From contig NZ_CP009517.1 in NCBI RefSeq assembly GCF_000970305.1, positions 2,294,001 to 2,358,000 on the forward strand: a stretch of DNA of 64,000 nucleotides, given 5' to 3'. The position numbers and the translations under genes are program-made. The notes under the pieces are model-generated. The model saw nothing but the letters and a program-made list of their open reading frames with translations. It was not told the DNA's origin and searched no databases. This document shows positions 1 to 12,400 of this stretch, piece after piece. This stretch comes from Methanosarcina barkeri 3. GTDB lineage: Archaea > Halobacteriota > Methanosarcinia > Methanosarcinales > Methanosarcinaceae. Every line of letters begins with the position of its first letter. The stretch's first letter is position 1.

Positions 1-357
1 GATTACGTCCTCAAACTTAACGCTACTCTTTATTTCTGCCGAGGAAGGAAGCCCATTTTCTTCTTCAGTTACAATAATTGAAGTTGAACTTCCTATTATG
101 GATTCTGCAGGTTCCACATCTATGATGCGATAAGCAAAATCCGGGAACATCCGGCGGTCAAAGAGATAATCTCCCTTACGAGCAACATAGCCGTTCCACT
201 GTTCCCTGGCATAGAACTCAAAAACATCCCGATTTTCAATAACAGGATATTCGTCCATCATGCCGCTTAACGGATAACCTTCAGGCTTCAGAATCAGAAG
301 CTCGGAGGTAGATTTTCCAAACTCGGTATTATTTTCATGAGTTTTTTTCGCGTTCAC
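1..357 (-). CDS. N-terminal part of a possible AMA-type AAA ATPase, cut by the window edge
   Basis: This leftward frame stays open for 119 codons from a GTG at 357 to the window edge, so only the N-terminus is present. An in-frame stop lies at about 403-405, which limits the start to 357 or a GTG at 378; no clear ribosome binding site is visible at either. The protein reads as a soluble beta-rich domain, with the stretch EFYAREQWNGYVARKGDYLF followed by a proline-containing segment. That pattern reminds me of the N-domain of archaeal AAA ATPases of the AMA/proteasome-regulator group, but no Walker motif lies inside the window. The frame is clearly coding by composition; the family name is a guess. 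Confidence 0.45.
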   Translation of the reverse strand, partial: MNAKKTHENNTEFGKSTSELLILKPEGYPLSGMMDEYPVIENRDVFEFYAREQWNGYVARKGDYLFDRRMFPDFAYRIIDVEPAESIIGSSTSIIVTEEENGLPSSAEIKSSVKFEDVI

Positions 358-1025
358 TCTTTGTGAGACTGGTCGCACTTTGTTATCAACTCGAATACTT
401 TTCTATGTCTCTATATTACTATAGTACTCCGAAGAGCTAATAAAATTAACCCATAAACCAGATAAAATATTCGACTGCGAAAGACTTGCCCTCTTCTTAA
501 AGACAAGAAAGATCTTTTAGAAACCCTGTATTTAAGTTTCTCTGAGGGTAAATATCTGTCAGGTTCCTTTTCATGGAGTCAGGCAATCATTATATATTCA
601 TATACTTAATGTAACAAGGTATAAACCCTGTGGGACATTACATAAGTGTAAAATATTTATATGAGTAACCAAATAGGTAATTTGTTATTTGAAATATATT
701 TGAATTAACGGTTATGTAATATAACAGACTTTCTAAAGTTCTAATGTTAGAATTTTGAGATTGTGTTTTTATATAGTACATACGAAGTCTGATTTAAAAA
801 GAGAAAGCTAATATATTAGATAAATAATATAAAACTTATAATTATTGAATGAATATGTTTTCAAATTTTTTGGAAATCTATCAATAATGTTGAGTAAATT
901 ACCGGACTAATATGTTTATATATTAAATATTTACGAATTAAGTATTAAATTGTACAGCAATATTATGTCGGTAATAAGGACTAACGACTTAAAAATGTAG
1001 TGCCTAAATAAGGCAATTTCAGAGT
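358..1025. other. AT-rich intergenic region
   Basis: About 670 bases of very AT-rich sequence without a supportable gene. It lies between the start of the leftward edge gene and the small rightward ORF, so promoters for both directions must be here. A TATA-like run at 912-926 and a second at 1003-1012 could serve the small ORF. Nothing else stands out. Confidence 0.5.
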
Positions 1026-1223
1026 ATGATTTTTATGTTTACTATGGAGAACACGGAAGGTTTCGACCAGAAAACTCTTGATAAGATGAATGCTGAAGTT
1101 AAGAAAACTATGAGCAAGCACGATCCTAAATCGAAAGATTACAAAAAGTTATTCGAGCAGGTTGAAGACCAGATCTTCGACAAATATTGTTCAGAGGTAT
1201 TCAGACCCTCTCTCAAACTTTGA
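1026..1223 (+). CDS. Small lysine-rich hypothetical protein (up to 65 aa)
   Basis: This small ORF stands alone in an otherwise non-coding 1.5 kb region. I do not recognise the product. It is charged and probably cytoplasmic, rich in Lys and Asp/Glu, with one cysteine near the C-terminus and no signal peptide or membrane segment. Its composition is helical and protein-like. Three in-frame ATGs compete, at 1026, 1035 and 1044. None has a strong ribosome binding site, and the third would fit a near-leaderless transcript from the TATA-like element at 1003-1012. It could be a real small protein or a chance ORF; conservation in related genomes would decide. Confidence 0.4.
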   Translation: MIFMFTMENTEGFDQKTLDKMNAEVKKTMSKHDPKSKDYKKLFEQVEDQIFDKYCSEVFRPSLKL

Positions 1224-1850
1224 TAATTTACCATTTGGATTTACCTTTAACTAAATCCTTCAGATAAATTCTTTTTTATTTTTTACTTATGTACCTATAT
1301 TAATTAGCTGATATCGTTTTATTTTTTAGTTATTAACACTCATCCTTTTAGTAAATTCATATTCTTCTCCAAGTACATTTTTGATGAATAAACACAATTT
1401 GTCGATCTCAACTTTGGAGATGTAGATTCTTTATCAGATCTTCACTTACCTGTCTCATGTTATTCCATTGCTACCCGTTGCGTAAAACATCCTTACTAGT
1501 CGTGAAAGATGAGAAGGACAACGTACCATAGCAAATAAAACAATTTTAAAAGGACGTTATCAAGAAACCTGAATCCCTTACAGAAAATCAACATTAAAAC
1601 CCCTTACATAAAATCAATGTTAAAAACCGTTACATAAAATCAGTATTAGAAAAGTGGCATACAATAATCAAAAACACTTTGAAAATGGATTAAGTACTAA
1701 AAAAGCAACAAAGAGTAAGCAAATTTCACAGATTGAGTATACAAAAGCGTAAAAATAACTTAAGAAATATGCTAGAATCAAAATTTAAGATATAAAAGAA
1801 TTAAAATTTGATATATGCAAGAATCAAAATATACAATAATCTAAAAGAAC
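1224..1850. other. AT-rich region downstream of the small ORF and the 5S gene
   Basis: About 630 bases between the small ORF and the end of the rRNA operon. I see no gene. It contains a short tandem repeat (1575-1652) and A/T-rich sequence toward the 3' side of the rRNA operon. Confidence 0.5.
1575..1652. repeat. Three tandem copies of a 26-bp unit
   Basis: Units start at 1575, 1601 and 1627 and share a core of the form c-c-n-ttaca-n-aaaatca followed by an AT tail. They differ from each other at a few positions. The array lies outside any gene. Confidence 0.75.
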
Positions 1851-1851
1851 T

Positions 1852-1866
1852 AATTTTTAAAAAAGC
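1852..1866 (-). terminator. Possible oligo-T terminator of the rRNA operon
   Basis: On the minus strand a run of six T follows the end of the 5S gene by about 30 nt. Archaeal termination commonly uses such oligo-T stretches. No clear hairpin precedes it. Confidence 0.35.
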
Positions 1867-1892
1867 CATGGAAAAGTAAAGTATTATAAGGT

Positions 1893-2014
1893 GAGCATGG
1901 CAGCGATCCAGAGTTCCCGAAGGCTCGCACACTTCAGTACAGTAAGGAACGCGGGCAGGCTTATCTACTGTGTTCGGGATGGGTACAGGAGTTGCACTGC
2001 CGCTATGGCCGCCA
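1893..2014 (-). rRNA. rrf: 5S ribosomal RNA
   Basis: The reverse strand reads as a complete 5S rRNA of about 120 nt. It carries the conserved CCGAACAC box and GC-rich complementary ends that form helix I (GGCGGCC at the 5' side; the 3' end lies near 1893). It is the last gene of the leftward rRNA operon, just downstream of the 23S gene. Ends are accurate to a few bases only. Confidence 0.93.
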
Positions 2015-2048
2015 TACTCAACATATAAGAAGGATTGGAAAAGGAAAA

Positions 2049-2090
2049 GTCATGTATAAAGTGCTGCATTACTGGATTTCGCCTGGACCT
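2049..2090 (-). other. 3' arm of the 23S pre-rRNA processing stem
   Basis: This stretch is complementary to 5006-5045 on the other flank of the 23S gene. Blocks of 10, 7-8, 6-7 and 7 matching bases are separated by short mismatched segments. The paired arms would form the long stem that archaeal splicing endonuclease cuts at a bulge-helix-bulge to release pre-23S rRNA. Confidence 0.8.
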
Positions 2091-2097
2091 GACTTGG

Positions 2098-4997
<2,900 letters not shown>

Positions 4998-5213
4998 TCC
5001 TAACCAGGTCCAGTAAGCGTCCAGTATACAGCACCTATACATGACTTCATGTACCTGCATGTCAACACAGGCAATCCGTCCTTCCCCGGAAATTTACTTC
5101 CCGGGTGCATTTAATGAGTTTGATAAGTAGACGATCATTGTATTATGATCGATGATTTTAATGGTGAGGTTTTGTCGGTTTATCGGCATCTGGGTGGTGG
5201 GTTTTTTATGCTT
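4998..5213 (-). other. 16S-23S internal transcribed spacer without tRNA
   Basis: The spacer is about 215 bp. It contains the 5' arm of the 23S processing stem (5006-5045) and the 3' arm of the 16S processing stem (5166-5200). I searched it for a T-loop and anticodon arm of the tRNA-Ala that many euryarchaeal spacers carry and found none. The middle holds a small imperfect hairpin rich in A/T. Confidence 0.75.
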
Positions 5214-6692
<1,479 letters not shown>

Positions 6693-6801
6693 GTTAATGT
6701 ATCGCACACTTCAAAATTAAAGGTCTTGGTCGCAGAAACTTGCACTAACAACTATCAATTCAGTTATTTCAGTTTCGCGATGATGTGTTATGAAAAACTC
6801 T

Positions 6802-6836
6802 CACCGCCCAGAATTAACCGAACCGACAAAATCCTC
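6802..6836 (-). other. 5' arm of the 16S pre-rRNA processing stem
   Basis: The reverse strand here is complementary to 5166-5200 in the 16S-23S spacer. A block of about a dozen pairs around TTTTGTCGGTT and a second block around CTGGGTGGTG (with G-U pairs) are separated by an internal loop. This is the stem expected to loop out the whole 16S gene for processing. Confidence 0.78.
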
Positions 6837-6924
6837 GTCAGACAGGAAAAAACTCCTGACTCCATTATTAATGAACAGTAATTGCTGCATTTATAATGCA
6901 GGAAATTATAGTTATGTGCTCATA

Positions 6925-6935
6925 GTATTTAAAGG
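6925..6935 (-). promoter_or_regulatory. Candidate proximal TATA box of the rRNA operon
   Basis: The reverse strand reads CCTTTAAATACT, a TATA-like element about 235 nt upstream of mature 16S. Transcription from it would start near 6900 and include the 16S processing arm. Confidence 0.4.
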
Positions 6936-7045
6936 TACCTATTCCCCTTCAAATGAAGAAGAGACCTTGACTAGATGACTATGAGAAAAACCGTCCAGCA
7001 CAATAAATTCATGCTGAAACAGGAAACACATATACATCAGTTTTA

Positions 7046-7056
7046 GTATATAAAAC
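7046..7056 (-). promoter_or_regulatory. Candidate distal TATA box of the rRNA operon
   Basis: The reverse strand reads AAAAAGTTTTATATAC, an A-rich BRE-like run followed by a close match to the archaeal TATA box. Transcription would begin near 7020-7025, giving a leader of about 330 nt ahead of 16S. Confidence 0.5.
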
Positions 7057-7334
7057 TTTTTATTCAGGAACACTTGGAAAAAACAAAGAATGAAAATTTG
7101 TTTTGCAAAATCCCTGATTTTCACTCTCAAACTACAAATTCAAGAGCGATCCACGCTTGTTTTGCGCGTGGAACATACAACGGAATATCCAATATATATA
7201 CCTGTCGCCTGACCGAACGCCTAGAAAAAAATAATAATGAAGAGAGAGTAAAAGAAATCAAAAAAGCGTAGCATTAAAATAATAGCAGAAAGTTGAAAGC
7301 TGCAAGACGAATAACCTTAAAACTCGAAAAAACG

Positions 7335-7343
7335 ATATATAAG
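7335..7343 (+). promoter_or_regulatory. TATA box of the eIF1A-rio1-KH operon
   Basis: A good TATA element (GATATATAAGGG) lies about 70 nt before the eIF1A coding region. Initiation about 25 nt downstream would give a leader of roughly 40 nt. Confidence 0.5.
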
Positions 7344-7407
7344 GGATTTAAGAGTATAAAAATAAAAAATATAACTATAATATAAACTGTAATAATGAGG
7401 TATCAAA

Positions 7408-7737
7408 CTGGCAGACTTAAAGAAACCTACATCCAAAAACAAGCCTGCAACGGAAGAAACTGTTACAAGAATACGCACACCACGCAGGGAAAATAACGAG
7501 ATCCTGGCAACTGTTGAGAGTCTCCTGGGTGCAAACCGCCTGAGACTCCGTTGCATGGATGGGGTCGTTCGTATGGGAAGGATTCCGGGTTCAATGAAGA
7601 AAAAAACCTGGATAAGAGAGGGAGACGTCGTTATTGTCGTACCCTGGGAGTTCCAGAACGAAAAGGCAGATGTAATCTGGAAATATACAAGGCCGCAGGT
7701 AGACTGGCTTGAGAGAAAAGGATACCTGAAAGGATAA
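7408..7737 (+). CDS. eif1A: Translation initiation factor eIF1A, apparently with a CTG start
   Basis: This factor helps place initiator tRNA and scan the start site on the small ribosomal subunit; it is the archaeal homologue of bacterial IF1. The 109-residue product has a basic N-terminal tail, then the OB fold with [22 protein letters not shown] and the C-terminal tryptophan-rich end ([19 protein letters not shown]). The only in-frame ATG (7555) would remove half the OB fold. Upstream, coding similarity runs back to a CTG at 7408, six bases after a GAGGT ribosome binding site, and an in-frame TGA at 7396 blocks any earlier start. The gene is first of an operon with rio1 and a KH protein, whose products act in ribosome maturation. 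Confidence 0.9.
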   Translation: MADLKKPTSKNKPATEETVTRIRTPRRENNEILATVESLLGANRLRLRCMDGVVRMGRIPGSMKKKTWIREGDVVIVVPWEFQNEKADVIWKYTRPQVDWLERKGYLKG

Positions 7738-7738
7738 A

Positions 7739-8521
7739 ATGGGAATGGATCAGGAAAAAAAAATAAGGCGTATTGATAGCGCTAAAGATAAATCTAGGGC
7801 CAGGGAGAAGGACTCCGAACGGCTAAAAGTAGAAGAAAATGTGTTCGATGTACCCACTCTTAAAATTCTTTATACTCTATCCAACAAGGGTGTAATAAAA
7901 GCAATGGGTGGAGCTATCAGTACTGGAAAAGAAGCAAATGTATTCTATGCCGAAGGCCCGGATAAAGAGCTGGCTATAAAAATATACAGGATTGCAAGCA
8001 GTACCTTCAAAGCTATGGACGCCTACATTATGAAGGATCCTCGCTTCACAAACATTCGAAATAACAAACGGGATATTATTTTTGCATGGACACGCAAGGA
8101 ACTTCAGAACCTGAAACGTGCAAAAAATGCAGGAGTCCGGGTTCCGGAACCCATACTTGCCGAGAAGAATATTCTTATCATGGAGTTTATGGGAGAAAAA
8201 GAGGTATCTTACCCCCTCCTCAAAAACACGCATCTTGAAAACGAGGAAGCAAAGAGTATTTTTGATACCATCGTTGAATACATGCGCCTCCTATATAAAA
8301 AAGCAAACCTTGTACATGCCGATCTGAGCGAGTATAATATCCTGATCGACCCGAACAACCTGACTCCCATATTCATTGATATGGGGCAGTCCGTAACCCT
8401 GGAGCACCCTAATGCCCGGGAGTTCCTTTACAGGGACGTACAAAATATACTCAGGTTCTTCAGCCGCTATGGGATAAAGGACAAACCTGAAGAGCTATTT
8501 AAAAAAATACAGGTGGAATAA
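7739..8521 (+). CDS. rio1: RIO1 family atypical serine kinase/ATPase
   Basis: RIO1 acts in late maturation of the small ribosomal subunit. The 260-residue protein has the family's features: a flexible nucleotide loop STGKEANVFYA (about residues 61-71), the invariant lysine in AIKIYR (K81), the catalytic loop HADLSEYN with D195, and the metal-binding IDMGQ with D214. Length is normal. It begins one base after the eIF1A stop; an ATG at 7745 is an alternative start. The next gene follows after one base. The three genes form a tight translation/ribosome operon. Confidence 0.95.
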   Translation: MGMDQEKKIRRIDSAKDKSRAREKDSERLKVEENVFDVPTLKILYTLSNKGVIKAMGGAISTGKEANVFYAEGPDKELAIKIYRIASSTFKAMDAYIMKDPRFTNIRNNKRDIIFAWTRKELQNLKRAKNAGVRVPEPILAEKNILIMEFMGEKEVSYPLLKNTHLENEEAKSIFDTIVEYMRLLYKKANLVHADLSEYNILIDPNNLTPIFIDMGQSVTLEHPNAREFLYRDVQNILRFFSRYGIKDKPEELFKKIQVE

Positions 8522-8522
8522 T

Positions 8523-9071
8523 ATGACTCAGTATGTCAAAATTCCCAAAGAAAGAGTCGGAGTAGTCATAGGCCCTAAGGGAGAAATAAAAAAGCTTATC
8601 GAGGAAAAAACCGCGTGCCAGCTTGAAATAGATAGCGAAAGTGGAAAGATAGATATTACCTGTGAGGAAGATCCACTAAAAGAGTTCAGGGTTCTTGAAA
8701 CTATAAAAGCGATAGGAAGAGGTTTCAGTCCTGAGAAAGCTCTTGAACTTCTGGATGATGAGATGCTTATGCTTGATATTATCGACCTTTCCGATGTTGC
8801 TACAACTCCAAAAGAACTTCAGCGGATAAAGGGTCGGATAATAGGAAGAAACGGAAGAACGAGAGAACTTGCAGAAACCCTGATAAATGTTAAGATATCA
8901 ATCTATGGAAAAACCGTGTCCATACTTGGACACCCTGAACAAAACATTATAATTAGGACAGCTATAAGGATGCTGCTTGATGGAGCTACTCACGGTGCAG
9001 TATACAAGTTCCTGGAAAAAAAGCATCAGGAACTTTTGCAGTCCCAGCTTGACTCAGTTGATTTTTATTAA
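8523..9071 (+). CDS. KH-domain RNA-binding protein (Dim2/Pno1-like ribosome assembly factor)
   Basis: This 182-residue protein has two KH domains. The first carries GVVIGPKGEIKKLIEE (about residues 12-27) with the GPKG loop, the second RIKGRIIGRNGRTRELAE (about 100-117) with the GRNG loop. This arrangement matches archaeal homologues of eukaryotic Pno1/Dim2, which bind the 3' end of the small-subunit rRNA and work with Nob1, Rio1 and the dimethylase. It sits one base after rio1. Partnership with Rio1 and eIF1A is inferred from the operon and from eukaryotic knowledge. Confidence 0.92.
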   Translation: MTQYVKIPKERVGVVIGPKGEIKKLIEEKTACQLEIDSESGKIDITCEEDPLKEFRVLETIKAIGRGFSPEKALELLDDEMLMLDIIDLSDVATTPKELQRIKGRIIGRNGRTRELAETLINVKISIYGKTVSILGHPEQNIIIRTAIRMLLDGATHGAVYKFLEKKHQELLQSQLDSVDFY

Positions 9072-9139
9072 GATTGATGTATAAATTTGCAGGGCCTTAT
9101 AATACTACATAAGTATTTCAAGGCCCCTATAATATTATT

Positions 9140-9265
9140 TCAACTTTCACCGTTCTGACTTTCACCGTTCTGACTTTCGCTGTTCTGATTTTCGCTGTTC
9201 TGGCTTTTGTTATTCCGACTTTTGTTATCCCAGTTTTTTAGAAACTTGGTTTTTAGCTTTTTCAT
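9140..9265 (-). CDS. Candidate 41-aa small protein with QNSES-type repeats
   Basis: The reverse strand holds an ATG at 9265 and an open frame of 41 codons. The basic start MKKLKTKFLKNWDNKS is followed by five-residue repeats of the type QNSEN/QNSES/QNGES, ending in TGA. The 15-bp DNA repeat keeps this frame. No good ribosome binding site is visible, so it may be a chance frame over a tandem repeat, or a remnant of a repetitive protein tail. No function can be given. Confidence 0.22.
   Translation of the reverse strand: MKKLKTKFLKNWDNKSRNNKSQNSENQNSESQNGESQNGES
9143..9232. repeat. Six tandem copies of a 15-bp unit
   Basis: Units start at 9143, 9158, 9173, 9188, 9203 and 9218. The first two are identical and later ones diverge stepwise. 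The period is five codons. Confidence 0.85.
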
Positions 9266-9401
9266 ATTTGCCAAATATTCTCAGTTAAAAATTCTCAGTT
9301 AAAAATCCAATTAAAGTTTTTTATTTAAAACTCCTTGTCTAGAATTTTTCATGTAAAATATATCACCTTAAGCTTCCCCATGTAATCTCAAAACCTTTTT
9401 C

Positions 9402-10805
9402 TTAGTCCTGAATTTCGCTATCCTCTTCAAGAGCTTCTTCCTCCTCGGATCTTTTTCCCCTACCCTCTAGGAAGTTCCCTCTTCCGGGTTTCGCATTAAT
9501 TGATTCTTCAATCCAGATTACTTCACCTCTTGAGAGAGTGTACTCGGGAAAAACACCTTCCATGCCTTCAAAAGGAGTCCAGCCAGCTTTACTGTGCAGG
9601 AACTCGGCTTTTATAGGGCGGAGCTCTCGAGGATTTACAATGATCAAATCTGCATCAAAACCTACCTCAAGCCTGCCTTTGGATTTGCGATCCAGCCCAA
9701 AGGCTTTTGCCGGATTCCAGCTTGTAAGCATGATCATCCGTGAAAGCGGCAGGATATTTTTTCTCACTGCAGCAAGCATAAGAGGCATGAGAGTCTCGAC
9801 TCCGGGCACCCCTGAAGGAGCAGCTCTTATATCGACATCTTTTTCAGACTCCAGATGAGGGGCATGATCCGAAGCTACTATGTCAACAGTTCCATCGTTA
9901 ATCCCGTTTACAAGAGCTTTGATACTATTACTTCCACGTAGAGGAGGATTCATTTTTCCAAAAGAACGGAGTCTTTCCCAATCGCGTGTAGAAAGGAAAA
10001 GATGATGAGGAGTGACTTCACAGGTAAAAAGAGGTTCTTTATTTTCCTTTCTTGCAAGATATTTTTCCTTGCGTATAATACCCATCGCTTCAAGCGTACT
10101 CACGTGGCAGAGATGAGCTCTTACTTCCAGTTTGGAAACAAGCTCCAGGGCTTTTTGAACAGCGACAGCCTCACATGCGTTAGGGCGTACTTTTGAATGG
10201 TAGTCACAAGAAACATCTCCTTTTAACAGTCCTTCCAGCTCAAGGCGCATTTTCTCATCTTCAGCGTGGATGGTCGCAAGTGCACTGAGACGTTTAATTT
10301 CAGCAAGTGCTTCTTCAAAGGTTTCTTCATTAATATTTAGTTCGCCTGTAGACTCGGCCATGAAGATTTCCCCAAAAGCAGTAACTCCCAGTTTCCAGAG
10401 TTCTTCTAACTTCTCAATATTGCCTGTTACCCCACCATTGATTCCAAAATCAACAATAGATTTTCCTCTGGCAAGTTTGAGCTTTTGTTCGAATGTTCGT
10501 CTATTTGTTGTCGGAGGCACGGTATTAGGCTGATCAATGACAGTAGTAATTCCTCCTGCAGCGGCCGCACACGAACCAGTATACCAGTTTTCTTTCGAGG
10601 TCATGCCGGGCTCTCTGAAATGGACATGTACATCAATCCCGGCAGGTAAAGTAAGAGCACCTCCTGCGTCTATTATCATATCCGAGCTTGAGACCCTGAG
10701 ATCTTTTCCTATTTTAGTAACTTTGCCATCCTCAATAACGATTTCAGCAGGCTGAAGCGAATTATTATAATAAATTCTTGTATTTTTTATAAGAATATCA
10801 GGCAT
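9402..10805 (-). CDS. pyrC: Dihydroorotase
   Basis: Dihydroorotase closes N-carbamoyl-aspartate to dihydroorotate in pyrimidine synthesis. The 467-residue protein shows the amidohydrolase metal site DVHVHFREPG (H60, H62), later histidines in HLCHVS and TPHHL, the substrate-binding NPPLRG and the metal/catalytic SDHAPH. At the place where related enzymes have a carboxylated lysine (F-K-x-F-M) this protein has GEIFM with Glu146, so the metal bridge may be a glutamate. The C-terminus is an unusual acidic tail. A TATA-like element at 10818-10828 implies a short or absent leader. It is transcribed alone, convergent with the KH operon. Confidence 0.93.
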   Translation of the reverse strand: MPDILIKNTRIYYNNSLQPAEIVIEDGKVTKIGKDLRVSSSDMIIDAGGALTLPAGIDVHVHFREPGMTSKENWYTGSCAAAAGGITTVIDQPNTVPPTTNRRTFEQKLKLARGKSIVDFGINGGVTGNIEKLEELWKLGVTAFGEIFMAESTGELNINEETFEEALAEIKRLSALATIHAEDEKMRLELEGLLKGDVSCDYHSKVRPNACEAVAVQKALELVSKLEVRAHLCHVSTLEAMGIIRKEKYLARKENKEPLFTCEVTPHHLFLSTRDWERLRSFGKMNPPLRGSNSIKALVNGINDGTVDIVASDHAPHLESEKDVDIRAAPSGVPGVETLMPLMLAAVRKNILPLSRMIMLTSWNPAKAFGLDRKSKGRLEVGFDADLIIVNPRELRPIKAEFLHSKAGWTPFEGMEGVFPEYTLSRGEVIWIEESINAKPGRGNFLEGRGKRSEEEEALEEDSEIQD

Positions 10806-10868
10806 GGGCGTCTATATGCTTATAAACGTACTTAAAACTTCTACATCAGCGAGAACAGGAAGTGGTTA

Positions 10869-10913
10869 GTTAAAAAAAGAAAGAAATGAGGAAAAGAAAA
10901 AGAAAAAAAACCT
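10869..10913 (-). terminator. T-rich terminator after phoU
   Basis: On the reverse strand several T runs broken by C follow the phoU stop codon directly. This is the kind of pyrimidine tract that ends archaeal transcripts, here closing the pst operon before pyrC. Confidence 0.5.
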
Positions 10914-10915
10914 TT

Positions 10916-11566
10916 TCAGTTCAGTTTGACTCTCTCAGCCGTAGCAAGATAGACTACGCTTTCACAGATGTTGCAGCAGTGATCTGCAATTCTTTCAAGG
11001 TAACGGATTAGGAAAAGTAAATTTGTAGCTCTTGAGATTATACTTGTATCTTTTGCCATCATTTCGATAAGTTCGACCCAGACTGCGTAAAAGAGTTTAT
11101 CGACCTCTTCATCCCTTCTCGCTGCTGCTCTTGCAAGTTCGACATCCTGGGTCTCAAAAGCCTTGAGGGAATTCTCAAGCATAAATGCGGCGGCATCTGC
11201 CATTTTTTTCGTATCTATAAGCGGTTTTACATGTCCGCCCTCCATTCTTCCCGGGATTTTGGCAATATTTATTGATAATCCCACAATTCTTCTCAGGTCT
11301 GCCGTGATCTTCAGAGTGGATACTACAAGCCGAAGATCGCTTGCCATCGGCTGCTGAAGAGCAAGCAGATCAAAAACCGAAGCCTCAATATCTTCTTCAA
11401 GTTTATCCACTTCTGGCTCAAGGGCAAGTGTTTTTTCAGCAAGCCTAACATCGAGATTTAGAACTGAAGTCATCGAGTCCCTGAAAATCAGTTCCACCAT
11501 TTCTCCGAGAGAAAGTACAGACTCCTTAAGCAGATCCAGCTGCTTCACATATTGTTCTCGAGCCAT
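10916..11566 (-). CDS. phoU: PhoU family phosphate uptake regulator
   Basis: PhoU restrains phosphate uptake by acting with the Pst transporter. The product of about 216 residues is all helical with two PhoU repeats, each carrying the characteristic E/D-rich metal-binding pattern (for example EPEVDKLEEDIE near residue 50 and RDEEVDKLFYAVW in the second half). The frame extends to a GTG at 11575 that overlaps the pstB stop, but an ATG at 11566 has a GGGTGA site five bases before it and is preferred. It is the last gene of the pst operon. Confidence 0.93.
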   Translation of the reverse strand: MAREQYVKQLDLLKESVLSLGEMVELIFRDSMTSVLNLDVRLAEKTLALEPEVDKLEEDIEASVFDLLALQQPMASDLRLVVSTLKITADLRRIVGLSINIAKIPGRMEGGHVKPLIDTKKMADAAAFMLENSLKAFETQDVELARAAARRDEEVDKLFYAVWVELIEMMAKDTSIISRATNLLFLIRYLERIADHCCNICESVVYLATAERVKLN

Positions 11567-11571
11567 TAAAA

Positions 11572-12348
11572 TCACCCAAACCTGCCTGTAATATAATCCT
11601 CAGTACTCTTCTTCCTTGGATTTTGGAAAATCTGCTTGGTCTGGCCGAACTCAATCAATTCCCCCATAAGGAAAAAACCGGTATAGTCTGATATCCTCGC
11701 TGCTTGCTGCATATTATGAGTTACGATTACTATAGTATAATCTTTTTTAAGATCCGTTGTCAGATCTTCAATCCTTAAGGTAGAAATAGGATCAAGAGCA
11801 CTTGTGGGTTCATCAAAAAGAATTATTTTTGGTTTTACTGCCAGAGTTCTGGCAATGCAAAGTCTTTGTTGTTGTCCTCCACTAAGAGAGAGAGCAGGAG
11901 ACTTGAGCCTGTCTGAAACTTCATCCCAGATTGCAGCCGAACGAAGAGCCCGTTCGACAATACCGTCAAGATCTTTTCTGTTTGCACCGTGGATACGCGG
12001 CCCATAAGCTACATTATCATAAATCGACATAGGGAAAGGGTTGGGTTTCTGGAAAACCATGCCTACACTTTTTCTAAGGTCAACAACATCCACATCTGGA
12101 CCGTAGATATTATTGCTTTCTATCGTAACTTTACCTTCTATTCTACAGTTATTAATAAGATCATTCATCCTGTTTAAGCAGCGGATAAAGGTGGACTTGC
12201 CACAGCCTGAAGGACCTATAAGAGCGGTTATACTATTTCTAGGGATATGCATGGAGACGTTCTTAAGCGCCTGTTTCTCCCCATACCACAGATTAAGGTT
12301 TTCTACTTTTATCTGAGGTTTAGATACGTTTTGAATACCTTCAGTCAT
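11572..12348 (-). CDS. pstB: Phosphate ABC transporter ATP-binding protein
   Basis: PstB drives phosphate import through PstC/PstA. The 258-residue protein has all ATPase motifs in order: Walker [10 protein letters not shown] (about 44-52), the Q-loop VFQKPNPFP typical of PstB, signature LSGGQQQR, Walker [13 protein letters not shown] and the switch histidine in VTHNM. Length is normal. It follows pstA after about 50 bases and its end overlaps the phoU region. Confidence 0.96.
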   Translation of the reverse strand: MTEGIQNVSKPQIKVENLNLWYGEKQALKNVSMHIPRNSITALIGPSGCGKSTFIRCLNRMNDLINNCRIEGKVTIESNNIYGPDVDVVDLRKSVGMVFQKPNPFPMSIYDNVAYGPRIHGANRKDLDGIVERALRSAAIWDEVSDRLKSPALSLSGGQQQRLCIARTLAVKPKIILFDEPTSALDPISTLRIEDLTTDLKKDYTIVIVTHNMQQAARISDYTGFFLMGELIEFGQTKQIFQNPRKKSTEDYITGRFG

Positions 12349-12400
12349 TTAAGTACCTCACTATCACATAAATCATGATGAGTCGTTAGTGAAACTCTTA

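Larger units (their letters stand above)
6837..7334. other. rRNA leader and divergent promoter region
   Basis: The region between the two divergent operons. It contains the pre-16S leader, two candidate rRNA promoters, a perfect 7-bp stem-loop (7150-7156 with 7166-7172) of unknown role, and the start of the eIF1A promoter region. A 65-codon rightward ORF at 7074-7271 has no ribosome binding site or coding character, and I treat it as chance. Confidence 0.55.
9072..9401. other. Convergent intergenic region between the KH gene and pyrC
   Basis: About 330 bases between the 3' ends of two convergent genes. It contains T-rich runs suitable for termination of the rightward operon, a 15-bp tandem repeat (9143-9232) and a possible small leftward ORF over that repeat. 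Confidence 0.6.

Noticed and set aside
7074-7271. 65-codon ORF in the rRNA/eIF1A spacer
   Set aside because: No ribosome binding site, overlaps the rRNA promoter region and has no protein-like pattern.
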